In this document: piece after piece, positions 8,849-20,687 of the stretch | How the letters are laid out: every line of letters begins with the position of its first letter | Position numbering within the stretch: position 1 is the first letter of the stretch | Notes under the pieces: model-generated | Database searches by the model: none | What the model saw: the letters and a program-made list of their open reading frames with translations, nothing else | Told to the model about the DNA's origin: nothing | Made by a program: the position numbers and the translations under genes | Assembly: GCA_013420905.1 (NCBI GenBank) | Contig: JAAXNY010000010.1 | Span: 1,364,001-1,428,000 of the forward strand | DNA from: Collybia mongolica | Lineage: Eukaryota > Basidiomycota > Agaricomycetes > Agaricales > Clitocybaceae | DNA: 64,000 nt | Reading direction: 5' to 3'

Positions 8849-11174
8849 CTTCTGAAGCTCTCAGATCACCATCTTCTGAATCCCTGGGACCCAAACCAGG
8901 TGATGTGAGGACAGAGTATCACCCATATTCACACAGTGAACCCAAGATAGAACCATTTGCACATTATGGGCAAGAACAGCCACCTCTGATAATACCAGAA
9001 AATGAACCCTGGAAGCCATTCCGATCTCGCCTTGATTTTGAAGTTGCTGAGCTCATTCTTGAAGCTGCTTTGAATCGCTCATCAGCTGATCACCTTATCA
9101 AGCTTATCCATTGTGCTGCTGAAAATAGTGACCTTGATCCTTTCACTCTGAAGAATGGAAGTGAGATGAATAGTCTGTGGGGTGGTGCATCTGAACTTTG
9201 CACCAATGTAAGTGTTTACAATAATTATCAATCAACTGATTTTGTATCTAAATAACCATCCTTACTTTATCAGTTTACAAAGGAGGAATTTACTGTGCCA
9301 TACAAAAATATAGATCAGACCTTCAAAATTCAGATGCATGATCCATGGGATTGGGCAGTTGATAGTATCACGGACCCCATGCTTGCTCCTCACTTTGTAT
9401 GGGATGCTCAGATCCAGTCCAGCTGGACAGGTGATGAGTGGGAGTGCTTCTATACTGAGCCATGGACTGCAAATTTATTCTGGAAAGCACAGGTAATTTT
9501 TTTTTTTGCCTTTATAAAATGGCTTGATAACTGATATTAAATTTCACTTGCAGTCTTCCTTACCTGATGACAAAAGTGCAAAGGTGTTAGCATTTATTCT
9601 TTATGCTGACAAGACAAAGCTATCCAGCTTTGGTACAGCCAAAGGATATCCAATTGTTGCTCGAATTGGTAATCTCCCTGTTGATATTTGCAATAATGAT
9701 GGGCATGGTGGTGGTTGTATTGTTGGCTGGCTTCCAATTGTAAAATTTCATATTATTCTATCATTTACCCAGCTAAAAGTTTGCAGGTTCATGAAGCTAC
9801 AGCTGAAACCAAGAAAAAAGGATTTGTAAATTTCAAGAATGCAGTCTGGCATACAGCATTCACTCTATTTCTCAAAACAATAGCCAGGTACTCAAGAACT
9901 GGATGCTGGGTGACTTGTGGGGATAATATCAAAAGGTGGCTTTGGCCAATAATCTTAATTTTATCAGCTGATTATGAAGAAATGTAACTTGAAATTTTCA
10001 TCTCTTATTCTAGTTTAATACTTACTTAAATCTACAGGTCTGTGATGGCTCTCATCCGTGGTGTCAAGGGCCTTTTCCCTTGCCCAATCTGTTTAGTTCC
10101 AAAGGATCAACTTTCTGACTTATCAGAGACATTTCCATTTTGAACCCAACAAAAATCTGAAACACTATTCCATGAGGCTCAGAAAATGTGAACCCAGGAA
10201 GAGAAAGAGAGATTAATGAAGAGCCAAAGTTTAAGGCTGGTTGAGGTATATACTCTGTCAAGTACCCTAACATCTGAAGTCAAGCTGACATAGATGATAT
10301 AGAATAGCATGTGGACAGTTGACAAACTAGATCTCCACCATGCACTCTCATATGACACTCTTCATTTTGATGATAATGGATTGTGGGAAGACCATTACTT
10401 CAAGGTTTTCAAAGAAATAATTCCATTACGGCAAGACATTTCTAAAATTGATAATCGGTGAATATTGTCTGTGATGTCTCCTGTGGTTTCAAATAAAATT
10501 TACCTTGAGCAGATTTAATACTATGCCAAGATGGCAAGGATTGAACCACTTTAAGTCTGTGATGAATGTTACTTTCAATGATGGATCAAAAAATCGGGAT
10601 ATTTCCAAAGTATGTGAAGCATTTGATCACATGTACTAATATCTTAGAACAGTTGGAATTTACAGATATTCTTGTTTGCTGCACATGATATTCTATCTAG
10701 GGATCAAGATTTAGCTGGTTATCTGCTCCTTCAATGCTTGTGCTTATATTTGAATATCCAAATGTATGCAGACTTTGACTTGCATACAGAAGGATCAATA
10801 CATGCAGGATGCTGGGAGCTTGAAAAGTTTGCAGGTTTGATGCAGGTTTGATATGTTTGGTATATTTATATATTTGCACTAACACCCTGATTTAGGAATA
10901 TGAGAGACTCCAGTCAGGCAACACTTCTCAGGCAATACCCTCCACAGAATCAGATTCTGATACAGAGGAAAATGATGCAGACCATCATGGGAATCAAAAT
11001 GCCAAAACTAAGTCATGGGATTTCCCTAAAAAACATATCAGGAAACACCTATTTGATAACATTGAAGATAAAGGGGCCTGTTGGAATTCCAGTACAAAGC
11101 CTAATGAGAGGATGCATGGTCCAGCAAAAGATTCATACCTCCATCGCTCAAATTTCAAGGACTATGCTGATCAG
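8849..11174 (+). pseudogene. Plavaka-type transposase, main conserved part, decayed
   Basis: Typical Plavaka protein blocks appear in order in exons 8854-9207, 9274-9492, 9554-9739, 9787-9983, 10038 onward and further short exons. They include PWKPFRSRLDFEVAELILEA, DPWDWAVDSITDPMLAPHFV, AFILYADKTKLSSFGTAKGY, GLFPCPICLVPKDQ, a block near 10320-10400 containing LHHALSYDTLHF, HDILSRDQDLAGYLLLQC, and TKPNERMHG near 11100-11120. Plavaka proteins are transposases of cut-and-paste DNA transposons common in Agaricomycetes. In-frame TGA codons occur near 10142 and 10187 in the block that follows the CPIC motif. The usual C-terminal region after the TKPNERMHG block is missing, because AT-rich subterminal DNA follows. 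It is probably not functional as it stands. Confidence 0.7.
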
Positions 11175-12277
11175 GTATTAAATTCATTACATTTTAGGAT
11201 TGTTAATTGAATGAATTTCATATTTTTAATGTATTATTTCTCTTATTTAAGAGGATGAAACACAGGGTTGAATTTCATCTATTCTCAGTTTCACAGTGTC
11301 ATTTTCTAGTATGTAGTAGTTCTATACAAATGTAGTCAGTACATTATAAGTACTCAATATTGAACACAATTTAGACTCAAGTACATAGTATGGACCAATA
11401 GTACTAGTCATATATATATATATAGGTCAATTAACACAGTCATTTTATGCTACATATAACACTTCATTCTAATCTAACCAAAATCTCAATTTCTTCTTTT
11501 CTAAATGCTTCATCTAAGGCAGTAAAGTCATCCCATAAACCCACTATTTGTGGGATGAAATACCTTCTATGCTGAACTTAAATCATCCCACATATTCCAC
11601 CTTTTATGGGATGAAAGTTCACTCTCTAATAGATTAAAATGATCTAATAAAACCCACCCATTATAGGATGAAATTCCCCTCTTTTTCACTGGATTAAAAT
11701 TGTCCCATATAATTCACCTCTAATGGGATGAAAGTTCACACCACTAAGGGATGAAAATTTCTGAAATTATAAGAGCAGAAATTCATCCTCTCAAGGGATG
11801 AAATATCTGGGATGAAGTTTCATCCCAATTTCATACCCTTTAGATTCATCCACTAAACTTAGGAAATGCTGCTTTCATCCATTAAGTGGGGGAAAAACCT
11901 CCCCCACCAGGCGCACAGTGTATATAATGCCCATCAGTTATATAATCATCCATTTAGGATAGTCAGGGTCTGTTAAGGGTCCAAATCCACATTTGGGGTA
12001 AGATTTTTCAAAATTTGGAATTTTGAGATTTGAAAGAGTTAGTTTGAAAGCCCTCAACATGAAATAAATCAATTCTAATGGTTTTTGGAGAAACTCAATT
12101 ATTTTTCTAGGAGGAGTTATCATCATCAGTTTTGAGGTGCCAAGAGGTCAGTTTTGAGCATCTAGACTGTACAGTGAGTGCACAAGTTTTTGAAACTCAG
12201 CTCATGTGGCATTCTGGAGGACGCTGTATCATAAGGGCTAGATTCAAGGCTGAAAGAAGCCTAGTACATGATTATCT
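11175..12277. other. AT-rich stretch with short bidirectional GGGATGAAA repeats; no gene
   Basis: No coding frame I can recognise. Between about 11530 and 11850 there are many copies of GGGATGAAA or its complement TTTCATCCC, plus partial copies, at irregular spacing. A short TA-dinucleotide run is at 11413-11424. From 11921 the sequence no longer looks like the transposon. An ORF from 12132 (98 codons) has no recognisable content. Confidence 0.5.
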
Positions 12278-12317
12278 GGGGGCTCACACTGGAGGATTCC
12301 GTGAAATCAACTGGTAC
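12278..12317 (+). repeat. Left arm of a 40-bp inverted repeat
   Basis: GGGGGCTCACACTGGAGG and following bases through GGTAC. It is repeated as the reverse complement at 12767-12806 with a single mismatch, and similarity weakens outward. The two arms enclose about 450 bp without a recognisable gene. Confidence 0.8.
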
Positions 12318-12766
12318 AGTCAGGTCATGCGAATATACCTCACATGTGCTGAAAAGATAATCAAATTTGCAGTCCGAAGCTGGATTAGATTCTACAATCA
12401 TTCTTTGGTTATTTCTACATCTCCCTGATCCTTATGCCTCTTGTATCCTTGATGGTCTTGAGGTAAACACAACCTTTCATGTGTATAGTAACCGGTTGAG
12501 TGACTGAGAGTAACGGTGCTCAAGGCATTGTGTTGTAGAACTTAGAGGAATGGAATAAGTTGTTTGTGATATTAAGACTTCTTTCTGTAAACAATGTAGA
12601 TTTTTATACTTGAAGAGAGAACTCCATAGTGAGATAATACTTCCGGAATCTGGCATAGCGCAGTGGTACTGGAGTTGGAGACATTGTGCATGAGGACTGT
12701 GCAGCGCAGCTATGCGATCCACCCGAAAACTGGCAACCGAAGCCACGTGTATTCGTACGACCCGAT

Positions 12767-12806
12767 GTACCAGTTGATTTCACGGAATCCTCCGGTGTGA
12801 GCCCCC
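12767..12806 (-). repeat. Right arm of a 40-bp inverted repeat
   Basis: Mirror of 12278-12317. It lies 41 bp upstream of the BUD22 start codon, so it is in the promoter or 5' leader of that gene. The segment between the arms (12318-12766) holds no ORF I can support. Confidence 0.8.
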
Positions 12807-12846
12807 TGATGATTATTTAACACGAACTCTCATCACACGAACGAAT

Positions 12847-14479
12847 ATGGACGGCTCGAAACGCGGAGTCAAGAGAAAGAGATATGAGCCACAACAGAAG
12901 GTATGCTTCACACAGATCTTATACATAACAATGTTAATCTCAGGTTAGGATTTGGGCGTAAGAATCGAGGGGAAACTGGTATGTTTGCTTTCAGTATAGG
13001 TAATAGGCTGTGCAATGATCCCGCGAATAGCATCATGACTTGAAAGAGGTCAGAAAGGCAGCTAAGAAGGCCAAAGTGTTCGAAACACAGAAATTGGTCA
13101 AAAAACTCAAGGATTTGCGGTTAGTCAACTTTTTACTGCTCCTGTTCCCTCGCCTAACCCTCCCTTCAGGAAGAGATATGACAACTCTAACGACATTACT
13201 GAGGCAGAGGACCAGCTTGCATCCTTGAAGGTGAGTTCCTATCACCTCCCACACTTCGATTTTCAAACCTCAGATGGAAGTTACTCGGCAGGCAATGGAC
13301 CACGAAACAATTGCGAATACTGCCCTGAAAACAAAGCTGAATAAAGATCGAACATTATCCGAGAATGAACATGTCCAGGTAGCAATACTAAAGGAATTGG
13401 CTTCCAACTTATTGGTACCAGAACTGACTGGCACGCCCGGATCCAAAGTTCAGAGCCGTCTTTTGAGCTCGAAGATCCTGGCGGTCGAGATCGGCGCCAT
13501 TGTGGAGGACCTGAGGAACGTTCTACAACCAAAACCCAACCTAACTACTGAAATTGTGGAAAAAGATATTGGAAGCCCAAAACAACAGAAAGGCAGAAGC
13601 GAGACGAGAAATAAAAATACTAGTGTCACACCACTCGATAATCAGGATGACCAGGAAGACAATGACGAATTGATGCAGCAATTCAGTGGAGACCATGAAG
13701 CAGATTGGGAGTCTAGGACTGTTGGAGGTAGCGAAGAGGAGCAAGGAGGGTGGGAATCAGGTTCGTTGGCTAGAGATGACGGATCGGGCAATGAGAGCGA
13801 CGGAGGCTCGGATGTTAGCGACGATGACCTTCAAACCCCTCCGTCTATCGCGAAATCCTCAAGGAAACCTATCCTTCTCACGAAAGCAGCTTCCACCAGG
13901 TTACCTCCAAAGCCGACAGGAGTGCAATCGACATTCCTTCCCTCCTTGTCCGTAGGCTTCTTCCGTGGTGGGTCAGATGACTCGGAAATGAGCGAAAACG
14001 AAATCAAAGCTGCAGACATTGATTTCAAAAAGAACAGAAGAGGACAAAGAGCGAGACGAGCGTGAGTGGTTTGCATTTCCTGTTCGATACATAAATCAAA
14101 TTACCGAGAATCTAGAATATGGGAAAAGAAGTATGGCAGAAATGCGAACCACAAGAAAAAAGAATCTGAATCAGTTGGCCGTGGGACGGACAAACATGAC
14201 ACAAATCGCCCGCGAGAGGGTCATGAGTCTAGAAGAGGCCCTCCGAACCAGCGAAAAGAAGTCAAGCCCGTACCTCAACACCGGCAAGAAGCTGATTCTG
14301 GCTGGGGTCAACGCGTCGGCGGGGTTCAGGAGAGACACTTGCCGAGAAGTGCGACAAAGATAAGAGCACATAAGGAGGAGAAGCCGATACATCCATCATG
14401 GGAAGCGAAACGGAAGCTCAAGGAGAAAGAGAGCGTCGGCATCGTGCCGAGTCAAGGAAAGAAGATCAAGTTCTCCTAG
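12847..14479 (+). CDS. BUD22: BUD22-family ribosome biogenesis protein, 451 aa, five exons
   Basis: Exons 12847-12900, 13031-13119, 13170-13230, 13274-14061 and 14116-14479 join in one frame (452 codons with stop). Bud22 (SRFBP1 in animals) is a nucleolar factor for 18S rRNA processing and 40S assembly. The N-terminal third is helical and basic (KEVRKAAKKAKVFETQKLVK). The middle is acidic and Ser-rich, as usual. The C-terminus carries the family signature in fragments: RRGQRARRAIWEKKYG, HPSWEAKRK and a final IVPSQGKKIKFS. The last intron (54 nt) falls inside the RRGQRARRA-IWEKKYG motif and is needed to restore it. The first exon is short (MDGSKRGVKRKRYEPQQK) and its 130-nt intron is the least certain. 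It lies close to transposon debris and the 12767-12806 repeat arm. Confidence 0.85.
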
Positions 14480-15727
14480 ACATCCTTCTCTTTGTATATG
14501 TGGTTAAATCTGTGGTTGGCTTTACTACAGAATGCATTTTGGTTTCTATTTTGTGCTCGAAATGTACTTATTAACCCTCAGTCTGACGGCGTTCCTTCTC
14601 GGCATCTTTTCTTATGTCGGTCCCAATCATCAGTTCGCCGATCACACAGCCCGAAACAGTATGTAAGTCATTGGATTTTCTAGAAGGTATTTTGTACACT
14701 TGTAGCAACATCCTTTAACCTTTCCCCATGGCTGGGTTCCTGTCAAGAGCAGCATGGTGTGGCTCAGTGAAACGCGTTGGTCGTTTTTGTCGACTTCGAT
14801 GGTTCTGGTTCGAAATGAATATGGAACGATCAGCCCACAAACTATCTCACAAACTCATCACGATCGAGCCTTGTACTAATGTACTATACATGGTACTACT
14901 TTTGGTTCTAGAATTAGGCTCAGTCCACCAATCGCGACAAATTATTTTCGGAATACCGAGTCAGGGGTACTTGGTACTAGCATGGCACTACTAACAAAAT
15001 TTCCAAGGGAAATCTCCACAAGCTAGTGTTATTTTTCGGTAAAACAATTTTCTACATAACCCTTCAATCCACTCATCGTTTATATTGAAAGTTTGAAACT
15101 ACACGGTGAAATTCTGTCTGTCCCCCACACCAGCCGATGTACATGACACTTCTCATTCTTTCACGGTTGCGGACCAACATAGATCTATTACAGTCGCCGT
15201 CAAAATCGAGCAGCAAGGACCGGCTGCTCAGCCCACTGTCTCGAGCCGTGTATTTCAAACATTTCTCCGAGTCAATACGTGTTCCAATAAGCGAGCAGCA
15301 TGGGTCGAGCTTATCGGCACACGTTCGAGAAGATGTGCTCTCCACTGGATGATGATGTAGATTAGTTATGGTAAAACAGTTTTGGTATCAGCGCTTCTAT
15401 ACAAGTACTACGTACGATGTCCTTTTAGTGCTACTCATGCAAATTCATCGTCATCGACTCCCCCTCGGATACATAGATGGAACGCGATGATACGCCTTAG
15501 TGTGATCCGAAGGTTGAAATTTCATGCAGGCCCCGTTTTTGACGATCCTTGGCGGCTAAGTATGTACTACCTAGAACTTCCCAGCCTCACTTTGAACTCT
15601 TCTGCAAGTTCTTCCTGGTGACTGAAACTCTGTAAGTCCATAAAAGTACCGTGTGCCAAAACCCGCAAAGACTTTGTGACTCTAAAACCCCGATAAGAAC
15701 CGCAATATTCCTAGGTTATAAATACCC
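14480..15727. other. Intergenic, convergent gene ends; nothing recognised
   Basis: About 1.25 kb between the 3' ends of BUD22 and the MYND-finger gene. Only short ORFs with no recognisable content. I see no repeat, RNA gene or conserved motif. Confidence 0.4.
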
Positions 15728-16490
15728 CTATCGGATAGTTTTAGCAGTCCATGTGCAGGCATGTCTCTTCCCCCCATACATCCTACATTCTCGCGAACAC
15801 CACATGTCGTTGCATCTCCCACACTTCGGATAGTCTGACCCTGGTTTGTTACATGTGGCACAGTAAACTTTCTGGTTGAGAAATCTCGATTTCCTTTCAA
15901 GCTTTTCGAGAATTGGGTTGAGTTCGCTGGTGGTCCGCTCGTGACCTGGTAGGGATTCGTGAATAAGAGGGAGCGTCAGTGGTGGTGCCAGATCGGTATG
16001 GTTCCGACTTGGTATAGACGACGATGACGCGGTGCGACTGATGGACGGAATGGTGGGTGATGGCAGTTCTGAAGACAGTGGTGAATCGTTATCTTCGATC
16101 CAGATGAATTTCGGCCTTTTTCGATATGAGTGAAGGCTCAACCCCAAAGCTCGAGTGGGTGATGATACTGCACAGCTGGAGAAGTACTGGAGGGAATTGC
16201 GGGCTGGCGCGGTGGGTATGAAAGAGCCATATGCCTCGCGTGGAAGGGTTTGTGTGGTCGCCACAGCAGTGGACTCAGTTTTCACAAAATCGAGTGTAAT
16301 TCGCGACCGCGTCGACGATACGGATGTTAGTGAGACAGTGCGCTTGCGATGTCGTGGGCTTGTAAATAGTGATTCTCCTGGAAGAATCTCCTAGGCCGTA
16401 TTATCAGGCTATACTTGCGAGGGAAAGTCGGGGACAAACCTGTGAGGAGTTGGTCAGAGGAGATCGAGGGAATGGGGAAGGTGAAGACAT
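15728..16490 (-). CDS. MYND-type zinc-finger protein, 237 aa, two exons
   Basis: Exon 1 16440-16490 (starting MSSPSPFPRSPLTNSSQ), a 49-nt intron 16391-16439 with GT...AG, exon 2 15728-16390. The frame is kept and closes after 238 codons. Residues about 1-180 are Ser/Pro/Thr-rich and probably disordered. The last 50 residues form a MYND-like cluster, CATCNKPG...CGRCNDMWCSREC...HAC, with spacing C-X2-C-X8-C-X2-C-X4-C-X3-C-X7-H-X3-C. MYND fingers bind proline-rich partners, often in transcription regulation. No SET or other catalytic domain is present, so the partner and role are unknown. Exon 2 could also be read from a GTG at 16285, which is unlikely in a fungus. Confidence 0.7.
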
Positions 16491-17943
16491 GATTATCGAA
16501 ATCTGAGTATACAGATACTTATATGGATACTACAGTGGGATGCAAATAAGGTATGGTTCTGCCGCCAAAATAATAAGCAGAAGTCGAAACTTGGAGGAGA
16601 AAACAGACTTTCTTCGATTATCGTACCAAGTGTCGTGTGTAAAAATATGCCGAACCGTGTTGCTCGCGGATAAGGAAGAAAATAGCTGCTGAAGCCGAGG
16701 CAAATCAACTATGATGGTCGAAGTCAACCAAGTGTCACCATGTTCTCCGAAATTCGATCGCTCGCATACATAATCAGGTTCAGCTCCCAAAAAAAAAAAA
16801 GGTCGGTTTGGACTTCCGAAATCACGCTTATACCTCTGAAGGCTCAGCCCATATTACTGGTGGCACTGATCGCTTGTTTTTCAAGATCGCTCAGATAATG
16901 GGGTCAATGGAGGAGGTCCTGTGTGCGGTCTGTCAGGTGCCTGGGTGGAATCTGGTACGTTGCAGTATTTTATCTCTGTGGGAATTCTTCACTTATGGGT
17001 TATCCAATTATAAGCTTTCTAGTACATAATTTGACTCCCAAAGCGACCAACATCCGAGGACAAATCCCCGCCGACTCACTTGAAAATCTCGAAAGTCCTC
17101 GAGAGATGATTGATAAGATGGTCGATTCTGAGAAATCGCCTGGGCCATAGTTTAGTACTCTCCATGTCCTTCAGCGTCTTGGTTCTGAAGTAGGAATCGT
17201 GCCCAGCTTTGATGCGCAGCGAACCATCGACCATCGATGATCTACCTCCTTGAGACCCCTAAAATCGTTCCCAAAAAACATATCTTCAAGGAGAATGTAC
17301 TGGTTCCAAAGTCGTGCCTGTTATGTATCTGCTACTTATTGCGCACGCACACAGAACTCGAAGCTTCCTTTCAGGCACCGGCACCACCGGCCCTGGCACC
17401 TCCTTTCAACACCTATTACTTCTTACCCCACACATTACGGATCAGTCGCCGACCTTCTGCATTCCTCTTGTCAAGCACTGACTGAACACTATGTGTCTTT
17501 CATACCATCTTTGTCCTATCGGGTTGTTGGTTCATAGGACCGTTGGCTAGGTCACCTCTGGAAGGATCGATTATTCCAACATTCATATTCATATTTCACC
17601 CAAAATCTCCATCTATTCCTTTTCCGTCGTTTGCGAAATTTACGCTGTTCTTATGGCCGGTACTTTTTCGGACAGAATGCGGCCAACGGTCACCACCATG
17701 GAGGTATGCTCATCATCTGACAGTGTTCTTGCCGCTCTTGGGTGCACTTTTTGATAGTCACCTTATCCTACGCCCTCTGGAGCTCCAAAGAGGCGAACCG
17801 AATGTGAGCTTCTCAAGATGCCATCATGTTGGACTTTGAATGGCTGCTCTTGGCGCGATGTTACGTTCTTATACATAATGGTAGTATGTGGCTTCTTTGC
17901 CTTTCATCCGAACAAACTTTCGTTTTCTGCCTTAATCCCTCGC
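16491..17943. other. Intergenic between divergent MYND-finger and sugar transporter genes
   Basis: 1.45 kb. An A-run is at 16789-16800. A short segment, 16899-17149, can be read as a two-exon peptide starting MGSMEEVLCAVCQVPGWNL. It matches no family I know and I do not call it a gene. The remainder probably holds the promoters of both neighbours. Confidence 0.35.
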
Positions 17944-20687
17944 ATGCAAATGGTGGACAAGAGGAGTAGATCCCAGTCGTCCATCGAGAAAGAATCAACA
18001 CCCGAACATGAAGAGAATCTTCGACGGCAGGGTGCCCCTAGGACACCCCTGGAACGTCAGATCGCGTTGAAGGCGGCCTTAGAAGTTGATCCTGGGGTCA
18101 CTAGGTTCAGTTTACGAGCTATTCAGGTACAACCCCCACTGTTGAAGGCACCATGACGAACTTTACGAGATCCCTCGCAGATGTATCTTATTACCTTGGT
18201 TGTTTGCTGTTGCTCAGGGGACAGTGGTTTCGATGGAACGGTATAAAATTTTCAGGTTGCCCCTCGTCTCTCACCGAGGTATGAATCATTGTATAGGTCA
18301 TGGGCGGCATCAACGGCATGAAACAATATCAAACTTACTTCGGCCTGAGTGGCGTTGGCACTAAGACTTCGTGAGATGAACTTTATCTTCAACTTCATGC
18401 TTGTCCTCAAATTCAGCCAGAATCGTTTTCGGAATATTTACAATGTAAGACCTACTATGATGTTTGTCTCCATGCCCTGGCTGACCAGACGGTCTATCTC
18501 ATTCAGTGGGTCAATTTGGTATGAATGGTGTATTTCTGTTTTTCCAACAACGTCCTGACACCCTTCCCTCCCCAGTGGCACGATTCCTGCTTGTAAGCCC
18601 TTCAAACAAACGTCGGATCATGAATTATGACCAAGTTTCGACAGCCTACCTCCCTGATAGGTTTGGTCGTCGTCTCTCTATGTTTTTCGGAAATGCAGTC
18701 TTGATGTATGGCTCATATGTTCCTTACCGTGGATTTTTTCCTGACCTGATATATATGTTAGAGCGGGCGCAGTTATAACTGCCAACGCTAAGAACAAAAG
18801 TACATTCCTTGGAGGACGCTTTTTAACAGGTAAGTTGCGGACCTGTAACCACTGACGACGTCACCAATCCGTTCGCCATGTAGGTTTGGGCGCGTCGTGT
18901 GCTGGCGCTTCTGCGAAATCATATTTGGCGGAGATGACTCCCCCCCATTCGCGAGGGGCATATATGGGGTTCTTGAATTCATTGTCAGTCATTATTGTCT
19001 TGTGCCTTCACACAAACCTCATAGTACCCCCCAGCTACTATGTCGGCCAAATGAGCGCAACTGGTATGATGGTGTCCACAGGAAGCTTCCAAAGTGAACT
19101 GTCTTGGCGTTTGCCTCTGTACATTCAAGTATGTCACACTGAAGAACGTGTTTGACCTTCGCGACCGACAGGGCGCGTTTTTTTAACATAGGTTGTCCCC
19201 GCCGCCTTAAATGCGCTCTTCATCTTCTTTTGTCCCGAGTCGTGAGTCTCAATTTTTACATCAGATTCATAAATATTCCTATAATATTTCCTAGGCCCAG
19301 ATGGCTATATAGTGTCGGGAAATCAGAGCAAGCACGCAAGATCCTCGCAAATCTGCATAGTAGTAACGGTGACTATAATTCACCACTGGTAGGCCTCGAG
19401 ATGGAGGAGATCGAAGAAAAGATCCAAGTGGATGGAGTTGATAGTAAGTTTGGGTGTCAGAGAAGTCCTAAGGACGCTAACCTTTCCTGCCGCATCGTAG
19501 AGACATGGTGGGACTTTAGACCATTGTTCACAACTCGCGCCGACCGTTATCGGGCTTATATGGTTATTCTTATTGGTGTGCAGCCCACCTTAACTTCAAA
19601 GTATGATGACATCTGAACAGCTCAATTGAGTAGGAACCTTTGGTAACAAATAAAAAGACGAGCAAATCAAGGCGTGAATACTGATCCATAGCCCCAGGGC
19701 AGTTAAGCGGAAATGGTCTCATTACATATTTCCTACCAATCCTTCTGAAGAATGCGGGTATCGTGAACCAGAAGAAGGTGTTGACGCTGAACTTCGTAAA
19801 CAGCGTGACATCATAGTGCGTCGTGATTACATCCATCTTGGATTTCCTTTAATTATATCCCTCTCTCAACAGCATCGGAGGTAAGCGCGACTTCTGGTCT
19901 TATGGTATTTTCGGAGAAAAATAACGATCATCCTATATATTCTCAGCTTTATCTGTAAATATACGTCACCTATGTATCGTGTACCATTGCTCATTTTCCT
20001 CTCTAGGGGTCTGCTATTATCGATAACTACGGCCGCCGGAGGATCTTGCTCACATCAACAGCTATCATCACTGTTATCTTGGCCATCGTCACTGGTTTGT
20101 TAAGTACCTTTGGCAATGCTACCAGAGCCAATGCAGGCATAAGCTTTATATATCTGTTCATGGTTGTTTTCTCCTTTGGTTGGACTCCTATGTGCGCCTT
20201 TTTCTCCGCGCCGTGATTTGCTCTTGATTACGTTTAACAAATTTAGGCAAGCATTGTACCCTGCTGAAGTTCTCAGCTACCAAGCGCGAGCCAAGGGCCT
20301 TGCATTCCTCGGAATTGTGGCTCAAATTGCAACTCTGATCAATACTTTTGGGTGCGTGGTCCTCATTGTTCATCGTTCCAGCTACACATGTCCTTAGCAT
20401 CTTATCGCAGCCTCCCTGTGGCCCTTGAGAGACTTGCATGGAAAGGTCCGTATATTGTCATCTGTCCATATTGAATGCATGCTAATCTCGGTCTACCAGT
20501 CTATGTGATCTTCCTGGTCTGGGATGTCTTCGAAGTCATAGTCATATATTTCTTCCTTGTGGAAACCAAAGGCCTCACTCTCGAAGAGATCAATGAGATT
20601 TTTGAAGAAAAGAATCCCCGGTCTTACAGCATTGAGGTACAGAAGCAGAGGAAAGCAACACAAATTATTGGTACTGCTGAGGCTTGA
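17944..20687 (+). CDS. MFS sugar transporter (sugar porter family), 20 exons
   Basis: Twenty exons splice in frame: 17944-18126, 18181-18240, 18297-18370, 18417-18444, 18507-18518, 18576-18592, 18645-18705, 18762-18829, 18884-18983, 19035-19128, 19192-19241, 19295-19443, 19501-19575, 19692-19815, 19873-19880, 19947-19954, 20007-20191, 20247-20351, 20411-20445 and 20500-20687. The protein is a 12-helix plasma-membrane permease with sugar-porter signatures: GFDGTVMGGINGMKQY in helix 1, LPDRFGRR in loop 2-3, PESPRWLYSVGK after helix 6, DNYGRRR in loop 8-9 and VETKGLTLEEINEIFEE after helix 12. The substrate is not predictable; the family takes hexoses, pentoses, disaccharides or quinate. An ATG at 17950 is an alternative start. 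Exon 5 (12 nt) and exons 15-16 (8 nt each) are very small but each is needed to restore conserved sequence. All exon junctions keep frame, which argues against a pseudogene. Confidence 0.85.

Larger units (their letters stand above)
1..11920 (+). mobile_element. Plavaka/CACTA-like DNA transposon (left end outside window), split by an LTR retrotransposon
   Basis: Pieces of one transposase gene lie on both sides of the retrotransposon at 359-8848. Removing that insert and one copy of its CTTCT target duplication makes the interrupted exon run on in one frame, from the segment near 290-358 into 8854-9207. The right part ends in a block of GGGATGAAA motifs in both orientations (about 11530-11850) and then in CAGTG at 11916-11920. 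CACTA-superfamily elements end in this way and carry short subterminal repeats, so I place the right end near 11920. That end is inference, because the left end is not in the window and the terminal repeat cannot be matched. Confidence 0.6.

Noticed and set aside
11530..11850. CRISPR-like repeat array
   Set aside because: The repeats are only about 9 bases, occur in both orientations and have irregular spacing without unique spacers, and the organism is a eukaryote.
16899..17149. Possible two-exon Cys-containing peptide (MGSMEEVLCAVCQVPGWNL...)
   Set aside because: Only one CxxC pair, no family match, an unconvincing second exon and ambiguous splice sites.
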